Origin: Oscillospiraceae bacterium
GTDB lineage: Bacteria; Bacillota; Clostridia; Oscillospirales; Ruminococcaceae
Length of the DNA stretch: 38,027 bases
Assembly: GCA_017473745.1 (NCBI GenBank)
Contig: JAFUJP010000018.1
Location: 1-38,027, forward strand
Direction of reading: 5' to 3'
A model generated the notes under the pieces. It had not been told where the DNA came from and searched no databases. It was given only the letters and a program-made list of their open reading frames with translations. Positions 1 through 6,278 of this stretch are shown in pieces (the first letter of the stretch is position 1; each line of letters starts with the position of its first letter). The position numbers and the translations under genes were made by a program.

Positions 1-920
1 CAGTTGTTTGTGTTTTTTGAAAAATCCTTGAAATCCTCATAAGCGTTTTCAAGGCGCCAGAAATAGAAATACTCATATTTTTCATACATGGTTGCAACAT
101 AACAGCTTCCGTAATAAGAAGCCTCATAATCATTTCCGTTCACGGAAATGGTTTCAATATGAATAGGGGAGTCGATGAGTTCATTTATTTGAGTGGAATG
201 CATAGTGACCGTATCGCCGTAATGCTGGTGTATCATGTTCGCCATGCAGGGTGAGGTATTATCGGTGGCAGTATTCACTCCGTCAATATATGAATGGGAA
301 CCGCCATATATTCCCATAACGCTTTCGCCTTTAAGACTGTCAAATTCACGGATAAAATTTTCCGCCATTTTTTCTTCGCGATAGTTATAATCGTCGGAAT
401 AACGGCCCGATTCTATTTGGTTATATACTTCATAATAAATTCTTCCCTGTTCGATGTTTTCCAAAGCGATTTTGTATTCTTCGGAATTTTTCATTCCAGT
501 ATCCTCGAGGTATTCAAGATAACGCGCCCCGATGGTTTTATATTGGTGACCGACATCGTTGCCGTGAAAAACAGTTTCCGGGCAGTTTTCTTTTATAAGT
601 CGGAAAAATTCCCAGTTTGATTCCGCGTATGCAAAAGTGCCAACCAAATCATTGCGAAGCTCATCAAGAATTGTGTCATCTTCGGATTGCATCCAGATAT
701 TGAGGAACTGCGCTCCTGCATAGGAATCTTCTATGAAAAGGTGGCGCATACCTTCGTTATGATAGTAATCGTACCAAAGTTTATATTCTTCCATGAAATA
801 TATTTCTCTTCCGTGGTTATATTCTCCGTAAAGATGAATAACCGGAGGCTCTTTTTTACAGCCGGAAAAACCTGTTATCAATATTGAAGCAAGAAGGATA
901 TATACGATAATCTTTTTCAT
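1..920 (-). CDS. Lipoprotein, GExHG/erythromycin-esterase-ChaN-like paralogue (3' end cut by window)
   Basis: The frame is open from an ATG at 918-920 to the window edge, with AAAGGAG seven bases upstream. The product starts with a Lys-Lys pair, a hydrophobic stretch and the lipobox FSGC, so it should be an exported, lipid-anchored protein. It closely resembles its neighbour at 940-1995, with long shared blocks such as HLFIEDSYAGAQFLNIWMQS and ENFIREFDSL, so the two arose by tandem duplication. The family-like motif GESHG of the neighbour is GEYNHG here. Architecture (GE-H near the N-terminus, later G-x-SH) recalls erythromycin esterase-like/ChaN-like proteins, but the substrate cannot be stated. 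The 19-bp gap from the upstream copy implies one transcript. The C-terminus is missing from the window. Confidence 0.85.
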   Translation of the reverse strand, partial: MKKIIVYILLASILITGFSGCKKEPPVIHLYGEYNHGREIYFMEEYKLWYDYYHNEGMRHLFIEDSYAGAQFLNIWMQSEDDTILDELRNDLVGTFAYAESNWEFFRLIKENCPETVFHGNDVGHQYKTIGARYLEYLEDTGMKNSEEYKIALENIEQGRIYYEVYNQIESGRYSDDYNYREEKMAENFIREFDSLKGESVMGIYGGSHSYIDGVNTATDNTSPCMANMIHQHYGDTVTMHSTQINELIDSPIHIETISVNGNDYEASYYGSCYVATMYEKYEYFYFWRLENAYEDFKDFSKNTNN

Positions 921-939
921 AGATAAAACTCCTTTTAGA

Positions 940-1995
940 TTATTCGATAACCAGTTCTTTAGCAAGAGGTTCTCCGTTTCGGATAGTGATTATATGAACG
1001 GTACGCTCCGTTTCACCGGTTTTGCTGATGTAATCAATAACAAGGATTTCGTTTTCTTTAACCGGCATAGGGAAGGTGGAAATCGTCATATTGCGGCTGC
1101 TTTTGGAATAGCCTTTGAAATCCTCATAGGCATTTTCGAGGCGCCAGAAGTTGAAATACTCATAATCATCGGTATAGTTTGCAACATAGATGCTGCCGTA
1201 ATAAGAAGCCTCGTAATCCTTTCCGTTTACGGAAACGGTTTCAACAATGATGGGGGAATCAATTAGATCTTCAACAAAAGTTGAAAGCATGGTTACGCTT
1301 TCACCGTAATTCTGATGAATCATATTTGCCATGCAGGGAAGATTGCGGTTGTAATTGCTCATTCCGTCAAGAGGAGTGTGGGAACTGCCGTAAATGCCCA
1401 TAACGCTTTCACCGCCAAGGCTGTCAAATTCGCGGATAAAGTTTTCCGCCATCTTTTCTTCACGGAAATCCCAGGCTTTATATCCGTCCGCAAGGTTCGG
1501 GTCAAGGGTATCATAAAAATATTTTCCGTCCTCAAGATTTTCAAGGGCGAGTCTGTATTCTTCGGAATCCTTCATTCCGTTTTCTTCAAGGTATTCAAGA
1601 TACCGCGTACAGGTGGTGTCATACTGATGACCGATGTCGGTTCCATGGAAAACCGTTTCGGGACAGTTTTCTTTTATAAGACGGTAAAAATCCCAGTGGA
1701 CATCTGCATAAGCGGAACTGCCTTTGGTGTCTCCGCGGAGCTGTTCAAGAATTGTGTTATCTTCGGACTGCATCCATATATTGAGGAACTGCGCACCCGC
1801 ATAGGAATCTTCTATAAAAAGGTGACGCATTCCCTCGTTGTGGTAATAATCGTGCCAGAGTTCGTATTCTTTGAGAGTGATTATTTCCGCGCCGTGTGAT
1901 TCACCGAAAAGATAAACGGAAGGCGGCTCTTTTTCACAGCCGGAAAAACCGAAAGCAAGAATGGCGGCAATTATAATGGCAAGTATCTTTTTCAT
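940..1995 (-). CDS. Lipoprotein, GExHG/erythromycin-esterase-ChaN-like
   Basis: This 351-residue protein begins at the ATG at 1993-1995, preceded by AAGGA; an in-frame ATG 60 bases upstream lies in the promoter region and is unlikely. Residues 1-20 form a lipoprotein signal ending in FSGC, so the protein should be anchored outside the membrane. The motif GESHG lies soon after the lipobox and GSSH lies in the middle, which fits the erythromycin esterase/ChaN-like/TraB-type fold where Glu and His pairs form the active or metal site. The function in this host is not known. It is followed 19 bp later by a truncated paralogue. An extended -10 box at 2042-2050 lies upstream on the same strand. This is host DNA outside the prophage. 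Confidence 0.85.
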   Translation of the reverse strand: MKKILAIIIAAILAFGFSGCEKEPPSVYLFGESHGAEIITLKEYELWHDYYHNEGMRHLFIEDSYAGAQFLNIWMQSEDNTILEQLRGDTKGSSAYADVHWDFYRLIKENCPETVFHGTDIGHQYDTTCTRYLEYLEENGMKDSEEYRLALENLEDGKYFYDTLDPNLADGYKAWDFREEKMAENFIREFDSLGGESVMGIYGSSHTPLDGMSNYNRNLPCMANMIHQNYGESVTMLSTFVEDLIDSPIIVETVSVNGKDYEASYYGSIYVANYTDDYEYFNFWRLENAYEDFKGYSKSSRNMTISTFPMPVKENEILVIDYISKTGETERTVHIITIRNGEPLAKELVIE

Positions 1996-2041
1996 AAATT
2001 TAAAAATCCTTTCTATGTGGGGTGGCGAAAGAATTATAATA

Positions 2042-2050
2042 ATTATAGCA
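2042..2050 (-). promoter_or_regulatory. Extended -10 promoter element for the lipoprotein pair
   Basis: The minus strand reads TGCTATAAT, a perfect TGn-TATAAT extended -10, 47 bases before the lipoprotein start. No good -35 hexamer is seen at 17 bp, which is tolerated by extended -10 promoters. Confidence 0.55.
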
Positions 2051-2090
2051 TACATTTATAATATAAAAAACTCTTTCAATTATATAGACG

Positions 2091-2130
2091 CAAAAAGCGA
2101 AAAAAACGCAACACGCTTTTTCGCTTTTTG
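2091..2130. terminator. Symmetrical hairpin between tRNA remnant and lipoprotein operon
   Basis: Arms 2091-2104 and 2117-2130 are perfect 14-bp complements, rich in A on the left and T on the right, with a 12-base loop. It could act as a weak terminator on the plus strand or as a second stop for the tRNA transcript on the minus strand. There is no coding sequence between 1996 and 2178. Confidence 0.4.
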
Positions 2131-2143
2131 TTAAAAATAATTA

Positions 2144-2176
2144 CAAAAAAATCCCGCAATCTTTCGATTGCGGGAT
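2144..2176 (-). terminator. Rho-independent terminator of the tRNA gene
   Basis: The perfect 11-bp stem 2151-2161/2166-2176 with a 4-base loop is followed on the minus strand by a run of seven T. It begins three bases after the encoded CCA end of the tRNA remnant, so it is the natural terminator of the host tRNA gene. Confidence 0.85.
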
Positions 2177-2178
2177 TT

Positions 2179-2205
2179 TGGTCTGAGTGACGGGACTTGA
2201 ACCCG
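2179..2205 (-). tRNA. 3' end of a tRNA gene: prophage attachment site (attR/attL side)
   Basis: Read on the minus strand this is T-stem, T-loop TTCAAGT, acceptor 3' strand CACTCAG, discriminator A and encoded CCA. The 5' portion of the tRNA is absent: the bases upstream are phage DNA next to the integrase gene. Position 49 would be T facing T65, a mismatch, so host-derived sequence probably begins at about position 50 (2205). This is the usual result of tyrosine-integrase insertion into a tRNA 3' end; the intact tRNA should sit at the other prophage end, right of this window. Amino-acid identity cannot be read because the anticodon is missing. Confidence 0.8.
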
Positions 2206-2241
2206 AAGCGGATGGCTTTATTAAGCCATTTTTTTGAGGTT

Positions 2242-2309
2242 GTGGCAACTTTCGTGGCAACTATTTTAAAAGTGAAGTGAATTTTTGGGTGACGGCATCC
2301 GTGGCAACT
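2242..2309. repeat. Three GTGGCAACT repeats beside the att site (possible integrase arm sites)
   Basis: GTGGCAACT occurs at 2242-2250, 2254-2262 and 2301-2309. The first two are 12 bp apart, next to the tRNA remnant; the third lies in the 3' coding part of the integrase. Repeated short motifs beside the core are typical of integrase arm-type sites. Confidence 0.5.
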
Positions 2310-3280
2310 TTGGTTGTTTCGGGGAGAGTATGGGTATAAATTTTTTGAAGAGTGGAGGCGTTTTTCCATCCTCCACGCTGCATGATGTATTTATCCGGAA
2401 TGCCCTGGGCATGGAGGAAGGTTGCTCCGTAATGACGAAGATCATGGAAGCGGAAGTTCATATTGAGCTTTTTTAGTTCGCGCTTGAAAGATTTGTAGAG
2501 CTGGTTCGGATTTTGGCTGATGGCTTTTTGAGAATCCTTTGGAATCAAGGAAATGATTTTCGGAGGCATTTCGACTGTTCGGTAGCCAGCGAAGGTTTTT
2601 GGCTGTTTTATGATCCATTTTTCTTCGGAAGATTGAACCATTGCCTTATCGATTTTTATGCTGTTTCCAATTACATCGGTTTTGGGGCAGATTGCGCAGA
2701 TTTCGGATCTTCGGGCGGGAATGAAAGCGGCAAGGCGGATTGCAAGACCGAGTTCGGTTCCTTCGGTTGCTTTGAGGAGGAGCTTCATTTCATCATCGGT
2801 GATGACATGGTATTCCACGGATTTTTTCTTTGGGAGGGTTATTTCAAGATCCGAACCGAAGTGATAGAGCTTTAGAACGCTTTTGAGATATCCGAAGGCA
2901 TTTTTGACCGACTTTGGAGAATGGGCGGCGGAATAATCGTTTAGCCACTTTTGGACGACATCGTTATTAAGGGAGCTTAGAGGATAGCTTTTGATATCGT
3001 TATAAGCCTGGGAAGAGAGGCTTTCATATCCGCGGACCGTTGAAGGGGAGAGGATGTTGCTTTTTATTTCGTTATAGCGGAGCATTGCATCGGAGAGGAT
3101 CGGATCTTCTTCTTCTTTCTTGAAAACGGATATTTCCACAAGATATGCCGAAGCGAGATGTTCCGCTTCTTTTTTTGTTTTTGCGGTAAAAGATTTTGAG
3201 AGTTTTTTTCCGGTTTCATCGGTTCCGAGATAGATTCGGCAGCGGTAATTTCCGGAAGGTAGTTTTTTTGCTTTTGGCAT
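2261..3280 (-). CDS. int: Phage tyrosine integrase
   Basis: This 339-residue site-specific recombinase would insert and excise the prophage at the tRNA 3' end. Residues 1-55 form an arm-binding domain, about 60-145 a SAM-like core-binding domain, and 160-320 the catalytic domain. The catalytic set is visible: Arg190 (in ARRSEI), a Lys near 228, His279 and Arg282 in HDLRH, Trp305 at the second His position (GGW), and the nucleophile Tyr315. The start ATG at 3278-3280 has AAAGGAGG ten bases upstream. The gene faces the att site and is the outermost prophage gene. Its Shine-Dalgarno lies between the -35 and -10 of a plus-strand promoter, so the two transcripts may interfere. Confidence 0.95.
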   Translation of the reverse strand: MPKAKKLPSGNYRCRIYLGTDETGKKLSKSFTAKTKKEAEHLASAYLVEISVFKKEEEDPILSDAMLRYNEIKSNILSPSTVRGYESLSSQAYNDIKSYPLSSLNNDVVQKWLNDYSAAHSPKSVKNAFGYLKSVLKLYHFGSDLEITLPKKKSVEYHVITDDEMKLLLKATEGTELGLAIRLAAFIPARRSEICAICPKTDVIGNSIKIDKAMVQSSEEKWIIKQPKTFAGYRTVEMPPKIISLIPKDSQKAISQNPNQLYKSFKRELKKLNMNFRFHDLRHYGATFLHAQGIPDKYIMQRGGWKNASTLQKIYTHTLPETTKVATDAVTQKFTSLLK

Positions 3281-3283
3281 ATA

Positions 3284-3312
3284 TTGACAGCCTCCTTTTA
3301 TTTTATTATAAT
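3284..3312 (+). promoter_or_regulatory. Consensus sigma-70 promoter for a plus-strand RNA
   Basis: TTGACA at 3284-3289 and TATAAT at 3307-3312 are separated by exactly 17 bp: a perfect consensus promoter. The -10 lies in the palindrome TTATTATAATAA, so it might also serve minus-strand transcription of the integrase, although no clear -35 exists on that strand. Confidence 0.85.
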
Positions 3313-3316
3313 AAAA

Positions 3317-3420
3317 GGGCAGAATTGCCCCTTGGTATTTGAGGAAATGCTTGGGAGAATAATTCTGTGTTCTATTCCCGATCCCGCCCGGAGTTGCCGC
3401 TCCTGGGCGGGATTTTTTCT
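3317..3420 (+). ncRNA. Candidate structured small RNA, divergent to integrase
   Basis: A consensus promoter ends at 3312 and an intrinsic terminator at 3381-3418 faces the same way, defining an RNA of about 100 bases with no convincing coding frame. Three hairpins can be drawn: GGGCA-GAAT-TGCCC at 3317-3330, a bulged stem with GGG at 3353-3355 pairing CCC at 3377-3379, and the terminator stem. I do not recognise a known RNA family. It lies head-to-head with the integrase and its promoter spans the integrase ribosome binding site, so a role in integration control or a trans-acting phage small RNA are both possible. Both are inferences. Confidence 0.6.
3381..3420 (+). terminator. Rho-independent terminator of the small RNA
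   Basis: Arms 3381-3393 and 3400-3413 pair with one bulged T around a 6-base loop and are followed by six T on the plus strand. On the minus strand no T-run follows, so it acts rightward only. Confidence 0.85.
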
Positions 3421-3439
3421 GTTTTTTTGTGATTTTTTC

Positions 3440-3520
3440 GCAAAATTAACGATTTAATTGCAGTTTTAACGATTTTAATGCAAGTTTAACGCAAATGCGT
3501 GCAAGTTTAACACGCGCGCG
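3440..3520. repeat. Four iteron-like repeats, GCAAGTTTAAC type, 20-21 bp period
   Basis: Copies start at 3440, 3460, 3480 and 3501. Each begins GCA(A/G)(A/T/G)(T/A)TTAAC or a close variant; the first two continue with CGATTT. The period is two helical turns, so a protein could bind all copies on one face. They lie between the small RNA terminator and the end of rhuM, where there is no gene. Likely a protein-binding array (integrase, RhuM, partition or replication); not a CRISPR, as spacing is too short. Confidence 0.6.
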
Positions 3521-3557
3521 TTGGAGGTTTGAGAGCGACATTTGTGTCGGGAGCAAA

Positions 3558-3605
3558 TTGCCGACCCCGGCAAAATGGTATCATTTTCGTTAGGCCGCGA
3601 AAATG
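3558..3605. terminator. Paired hairpins just after rhuM (possible minus-strand stop)
   Basis: Hairpins at 3558-3573 (TTGCCG-ACCC-CGGCAA) and 3582-3605 (CATTTTCG with CGAAAATG) lie directly at and after the 3' end of rhuM. There is no long T-run, so termination is weakly supported; they may simply stabilise the transcript end. Confidence 0.35.
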
Positions 3606-3606
3606 G

Positions 3607-4599
3607 TTATTTTATTTTCTTTTTTGCAATGCTGTTTGCGGATTTTATTGTTTCGAGATAGGCTTTTTCGACAGAAGAAAGGGTTTTTGTTTGATATTTT
3701 CGGTATTCGTCTTCAGCTTTTTGCATAGCCTGGGCATGAGTGATTGTTCCGGCATCTTCGAGAATTTTTTCGCCGGTGGAAGAGAGAATATTATCAAGCT
3801 GGGAGATATAATCGCTCATATACATCGGGTTTTGGCGCATAGCCTGGATTTCGGCGAAATCAAAATATCCGGAAACGAGATTATTGAGAATTTTGAGTTC
3901 GTTTTCATCGAGATAGTTTTTTGCAACGGAAATATCCTTTTTTGTGGGAAGATCCCCGGAAAAAGTGCGCAGACCCATAAATTCTTTTTCTGCATCGGCA
4001 CGTTCATAGATAACCTCTGCGGCGGTATGGCCATGGGCGGCATAATGGAGTTTATTTTGAACGATTTTGAAAAACTTAATTGATTCTTCGCTTTTTGGGT
4101 CATAATCGACGCTTGTGGCATATAAATCAAGAACCTGGCGATAGAGGACTTTTTCGGAAGAACGAATATCGCGTATTCTTTCAAGAAGTTCCTTCCAATA
4201 GTTTCCACCGCCGAGATTTTTGAGGCGTTCGTCATCCATCGTGAAGCCTTTTATCATGTATTCTTTAAGGCGTTGGGTTGCCCAGATGCGGAAGTTTGTT
4301 GCGACGGAAGATTTTATCCGGTAACCGAGAGAAATTATCATATCGAGATTGTAATATTTTACGTTGTAATTCTTACCATCGGAAGCAGTTGTTCGGAAAT
4401 TCCGAACAACTGAATTTTCTTCGAGTTCACCCTCTTCGTAAATATGTTTTATGTGTTCGCTGATATTCGATTTGCTTGCTTGGTATAATTCACACAGTTG
4501 AGATTGATTGAGCCAGACGGTTTCGTCTTCCATCTTTACGTTTATTTTTGTTGAACCGTCTTCGGTTTGATAGATTATGATTTCGCCTTTATTTTCCAA
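3607..4599 (-). CDS. rhuM: RhuM family protein
   Basis: This 330-residue protein matches the RhuM family, found widely in prophages and genomic islands and first named in a Salmonella pathogenicity island. Recognisable parts are the N-terminal helix-turn-helix-like region with VWLNQSQLCELYQASKSNIS, the central block YYNLDMIISLGYRIKSS followed by ATQRL, and a C-terminal helical part. The biochemical role of RhuM is not established; the N-terminus suggests DNA binding. It starts at a TTG (4597-4599) with AAAGGAGG seven bases upstream. It lies 36 bp after the repressor on the same strand, so it is probably co-expressed in the lysogen. Confidence 0.9.
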   Translation of the reverse strand: MENKGEIIIYQTEDGSTKINVKMEDETVWLNQSQLCELYQASKSNISEHIKHIYEEGELEENSVVRNFRTTASDGKNYNVKYYNLDMIISLGYRIKSSVATNFRIWATQRLKEYMIKGFTMDDERLKNLGGGNYWKELLERIRDIRSSEKVLYRQVLDLYATSVDYDPKSEESIKFFKIVQNKLHYAAHGHTAAEVIYERADAEKEFMGLRTFSGDLPTKKDISVAKNYLDENELKILNNLVSGYFDFAEIQAMRQNPMYMSDYISQLDNILSSTGEKILEDAGTITHAQAMQKAEDEYRKYQTKTLSSVEKAYLETIKSANSIAKKKIK

Positions 4600-4635
4600 G
4601 AGGAATCCTCCTTTGTTGGTACGATTTTGGGATTA

Positions 4636-5160
4636 TTATTTTGTTAAGAAATTTCTAAATTCTTTGTTTTTCTTAACCTCGATTGTATCTGTAACGTTTT
4701 TTATAGAAATAGCAACAGTATTCAATAATAAATTGACATCATCATCATTGAGAGGATTTGCATCAATATAGTATATACCATCTAATTTTACAATTTGTTT
4801 CCCATATAACGACATAAATACGTTGATTGCTTCTATTTCTTTGGGTAAAACTTCGAGAGGTTTCAATTTAGGAAAATTTCTTAGTAATGAAGAATCGTTT
4901 TCATCCATTCCATAATCCGCGTTCATAGGCACATCATAACCCATTAACCATAATTCGTTGACATTTAATGCCGAACTAAGTACGGTTAATTTTTTTTGAC
5001 TTGGAATAACTTTTCCGGAAACATATTGGCTTAAATCATTCCTACCAAGTTTTATATTGTATTTCTCACAAAAAGGCTTTGCTGCTTCGAGAATATCAAC
5101 TTGTTTCATATTTTTAAGATTCATAATATCTTTAAGTCTATCGGATGTAGTAGCTTTCAT
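4636..5160 (-). CDS. CI-like phage repressor, HTH only
   Basis: This 174-residue protein starts at ATG 5158-5160 behind GGAGG; a longer in-frame extension upstream would run through the operator region and is rejected. Residues about 8-70 form an XRE-type helix-turn-helix ending in LNVNELWLMGYDVPMN, the usual signature of Firmicutes phage repressors. The remaining 100 residues do not show the Ser/Lys catalytic motifs of an S24/LexA-type peptidase, so RecA-driven self-cleavage is unlikely and induction must work otherwise. It is transcribed away from the Cro-like gene from a promoter whose -35 contains an operator half-site, which suggests self-regulation. Confidence 0.88.
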   Translation of the reverse strand: MKATTSDRLKDIMNLKNMKQVDILEAAKPFCEKYNIKLGRNDLSQYVSGKVIPSQKKLTVLSSALNVNELWLMGYDVPMNADYGMDENDSSLLRNFPKLKPLEVLPKEIEAINVFMSLYGKQIVKLDGIYYIDANPLNDDDVNLLLNTVAISIKNVTDTIEVKKNKEFRNFLTK

Positions 5161-5190
5161 ATTATTTCCTCCGTATTTGGTACTGATTAG

Positions 5191-5219
5191 ATAATAACAC
5201 AAACAGCAAAAAAGTTCAA
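5191..5219 (-). promoter_or_regulatory. Repressor promoter (leftward)
   Basis: On the minus strand TTGAAC (5214-5219) and TATTAT (5191-5196) are spaced by 17 bp. The -35 hexamer is itself an operator half-site, so repressor or Cro binding there would block this promoter. Confidence 0.7.
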
Positions 5220-5235
5220 TAGAAAAGTGAAAAAA

Positions 5236-5252
5236 ATTCAAAAAAATTGAAC
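5236..5252. promoter_or_regulatory. Operator, left copy
   Basis: ATTCAA-N5-TTGAAC, one mismatch from the perfect palindrome seen at 5296 and 5547, ending nine bases before the rightward -35 box. Confidence 0.6.
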
Positions 5253-5260
5253 AAAAAATA

Positions 5261-5289
5261 TTGACAGGAAGCCAAGCGAGTGGTATTAT
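5261..5289 (+). promoter_or_regulatory. Early rightward promoter (PR-like)
   Basis: TTGACA (5261-5266) and TATTAT (5284-5289) are spaced by 17 bp, 48 bp before the Cro-like start. Operators lie on both sides. This should drive the whole early operon. Confidence 0.85.
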
Positions 5290-5295
5290 TGTGTT

Positions 5296-5321
5296 GTTCA
5301 ATTAGGTTGAACAATTTGAAC
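5296..5321. promoter_or_regulatory. Operator over the early transcript start
   Basis: A perfect palindrome GTTCAA-TTAGG-TTGAAC fills 5296-5312, right at the expected start of the early transcript, and an extra half-site TTGAAC lies at 5316-5321. The geometry is the same as the copies at 5236 and 5547. Confidence 0.8.
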
Positions 5322-5336
5322 AAAGGAGGATTTGAA

Positions 5337-5561
5337 ATGATCTTTGATTACCGTAAGTTAAACGGCAGAATTAAAGAAAAATTTGGTACCCAGGCACGAT
5401 TTGCGAATGCCATTGGTCTTTCAGAGAGAAGTCTTTGCTTAAAATTGAATAATAAAATCAATTTTAAGCAGGACGAGATCATAAGAATTTGCGAAGTTCT
5501 TTCTATAAGCTATAAGAAAATACCCTTATATTTTTTTACGCTTTTTGTTCAATATCGTTGA
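5337..5561 (+). CDS. Cro-like HTH regulator (DUF739-like)
   Basis: This 74-residue protein starts at ATG 5337 with AAAGGAGG eight bases before; an in-frame start at 5280 lies inside the promoter. The helix-turn-helix is easily seen, with the recognition region GLSERSLCLKLNN and the following QDEIIRICEVL helix, as in small Firmicutes phage proteins of the DUF739/Cro type. It is the first gene of the early operon, facing the repressor across shared operators, so it likely shuts off repressor synthesis in the lytic state. Its stop codon lies inside a further perfect operator palindrome (5547-5563). Confidence 0.85.
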   Translation: MIFDYRKLNGRIKEKFGTQARFANAIGLSERSLCLKLNNKINFKQDEIIRICEVLSISYKKIPLYFFTLFVQYR

Positions 5562-5563
5562 AC
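5547..5563. promoter_or_regulatory. Distal operator overlapping the cro-like stop codon
   Basis: GTTCAA-TATCG-TTGAAC is a perfect copy of the switch operator, 251 bp downstream of the copy at 5296, overlapping the TGA of the Cro-like gene. Such spacing could allow looping or a roadblock to early transcription. Confidence 0.75.
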
Positions 5564-5581
5564 AAAAAAGGAGGACCCCAA

Positions 5582-5800
5582 ATGGACAAAAAACAAGCAA
5601 AAAAGATTCTCGCCCAAATTGAGAAGAAAAAGGCACTTCTTGGGATTCAGAACCGGGACATTGCAGTTTTCATCGGAGTTTGCGAGAAGACGTTCCGGGA
5701 AAAAATCCGGGACCCGGAAAAATTTTCACTTCGGGAAATTTACCAGATCATGCATCTGCTTCGGTTTTCCGAAGAGGACAAAAAGGAGGCATTTTTATGA
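5582..5800 (+). CDS. Small HTH phage protein
   Basis: A 72-residue, Lys-rich protein with a second helix-turn-helix-like pattern (NRDIAVFIGVCEKTFREKI). The ATG at 5582 has AAAGGAGG eight bases upstream; an in-frame ATG 24 bases earlier would sit inside the operator and is less likely. Its stop overlaps the next start (ATGA). As the second gene of the early operon it may be an accessory regulator. Exact family not recognised. Confidence 0.75.
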   Translation: MDKKQAKKILAQIEKKKALLGIQNRDIAVFIGVCEKTFREKIRDPEKFSLREIYQIMHLLRFSEEDKKEAFL

Positions 5801-6048
5801 CCGAAAAAAAGGCCGTTCCTTTGGGCGACAAAATTAAAGGAACGGCAAAAAGTTTTTATGACGGCTGCAGTTCGAAAGAAGCTTGCGACTGGCTTGAGGG
5901 ATTTGTTGAGCACAATGCCGTTACATCAAAAAGCCTTTGCGAATGTATTGGGGAATACGACGAAAAAGGCAGGGCGGACATTGACGCAACCATTGTAGGA
6001 GCTATCGCGAAGCTTGTTGACACGGTTCGGAAGCTTGATACCGATTGA
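5797..6048 (+). CDS. Small phage protein, paralogue of the 6702 gene
   Basis: An 83-residue protein that starts at ATG 5797, overlapping the preceding stop by ATGA and served by AAGGAGG. It shares the pattern KEACDWLEGFV and a following helix with the protein at 6702-6950 (EEACDFAEGFI), so the two are diverged duplicates. Mostly helical by inspection; no catalytic motif. Its last 47 bases overlap a convergent gene on the other strand. Function unknown. Confidence 0.75.
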   Translation: MTEKKAVPLGDKIKGTAKSFYDGCSSKEACDWLEGFVEHNAVTSKSLCECIGEYDEKGRADIDATIVGAIAKLVDTVRKLDTD

Positions 6049-6256
6049 GAAGTTCTTCGAGAGAGGGAAGGCTTCCGATAAAAGCGTTTTCTCTTTTGAT
6101 ACATTGGGTACAGAGTTCGCATCCGTTCATATTATCGCAGCCGGAGAAAGGGGAAAACAGTATCTGACCTTCCGGAGTGTATGTATAGCGGTACTGAATA
6201 TCCTGTTTTTCGTTATAGACAGGACAAGCAATTTTTAGGTTCAGACATTTAACCAT
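6002..6256 (-). CDS. Small Cys-rich protein on the opposite strand (moron candidate)
   Basis: This 84-residue reading frame runs against the early operon but has every mark of a real gene: ATG 6254-6256, AAAGGAG eight bases before it, and its own promoter 23 bp further up (6279-6307). The protein has seven Cys, four of them in C-x5-C-x2-C-x2-C within about residues 40-52, which looks like a metal-binding knuckle. It is convergent with and overlaps the end of the 5797 gene. Because its transcription would not depend on the lytic promoter, it may be expressed in the lysogen. I do not recognise a family. Confidence 0.65.
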   Translation of the reverse strand: MVKCLNLKIACPVYNEKQDIQYRYTYTPEGQILFSPFSGCDNMNGCELCTQCIKRENAFIGSLPSLEELLNRYQASEPCQQASR

Positions 6257-6278
6257 TTAATCAGCTCCTTTCGCATTG

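Noticed and set aside
2179..2260. Complete tRNA gene at the prophage border
   Set aside because: Only T-arm and acceptor 3' strand are present; no matching 5' acceptor strand or anticodon arm lies upstream on the minus strand.
3440..3520. CRISPR array
   Set aside because: Only four short, degenerate repeats at 20-21 bp period leave no room for spacers, and no cas genes are present.
5280..5336. Longer N-terminus for the Cro-like protein starting at 5280
   Set aside because: This start would lie within the early promoter, upstream of the expected transcript start, whereas ATG 5337 has an excellent ribosome site.
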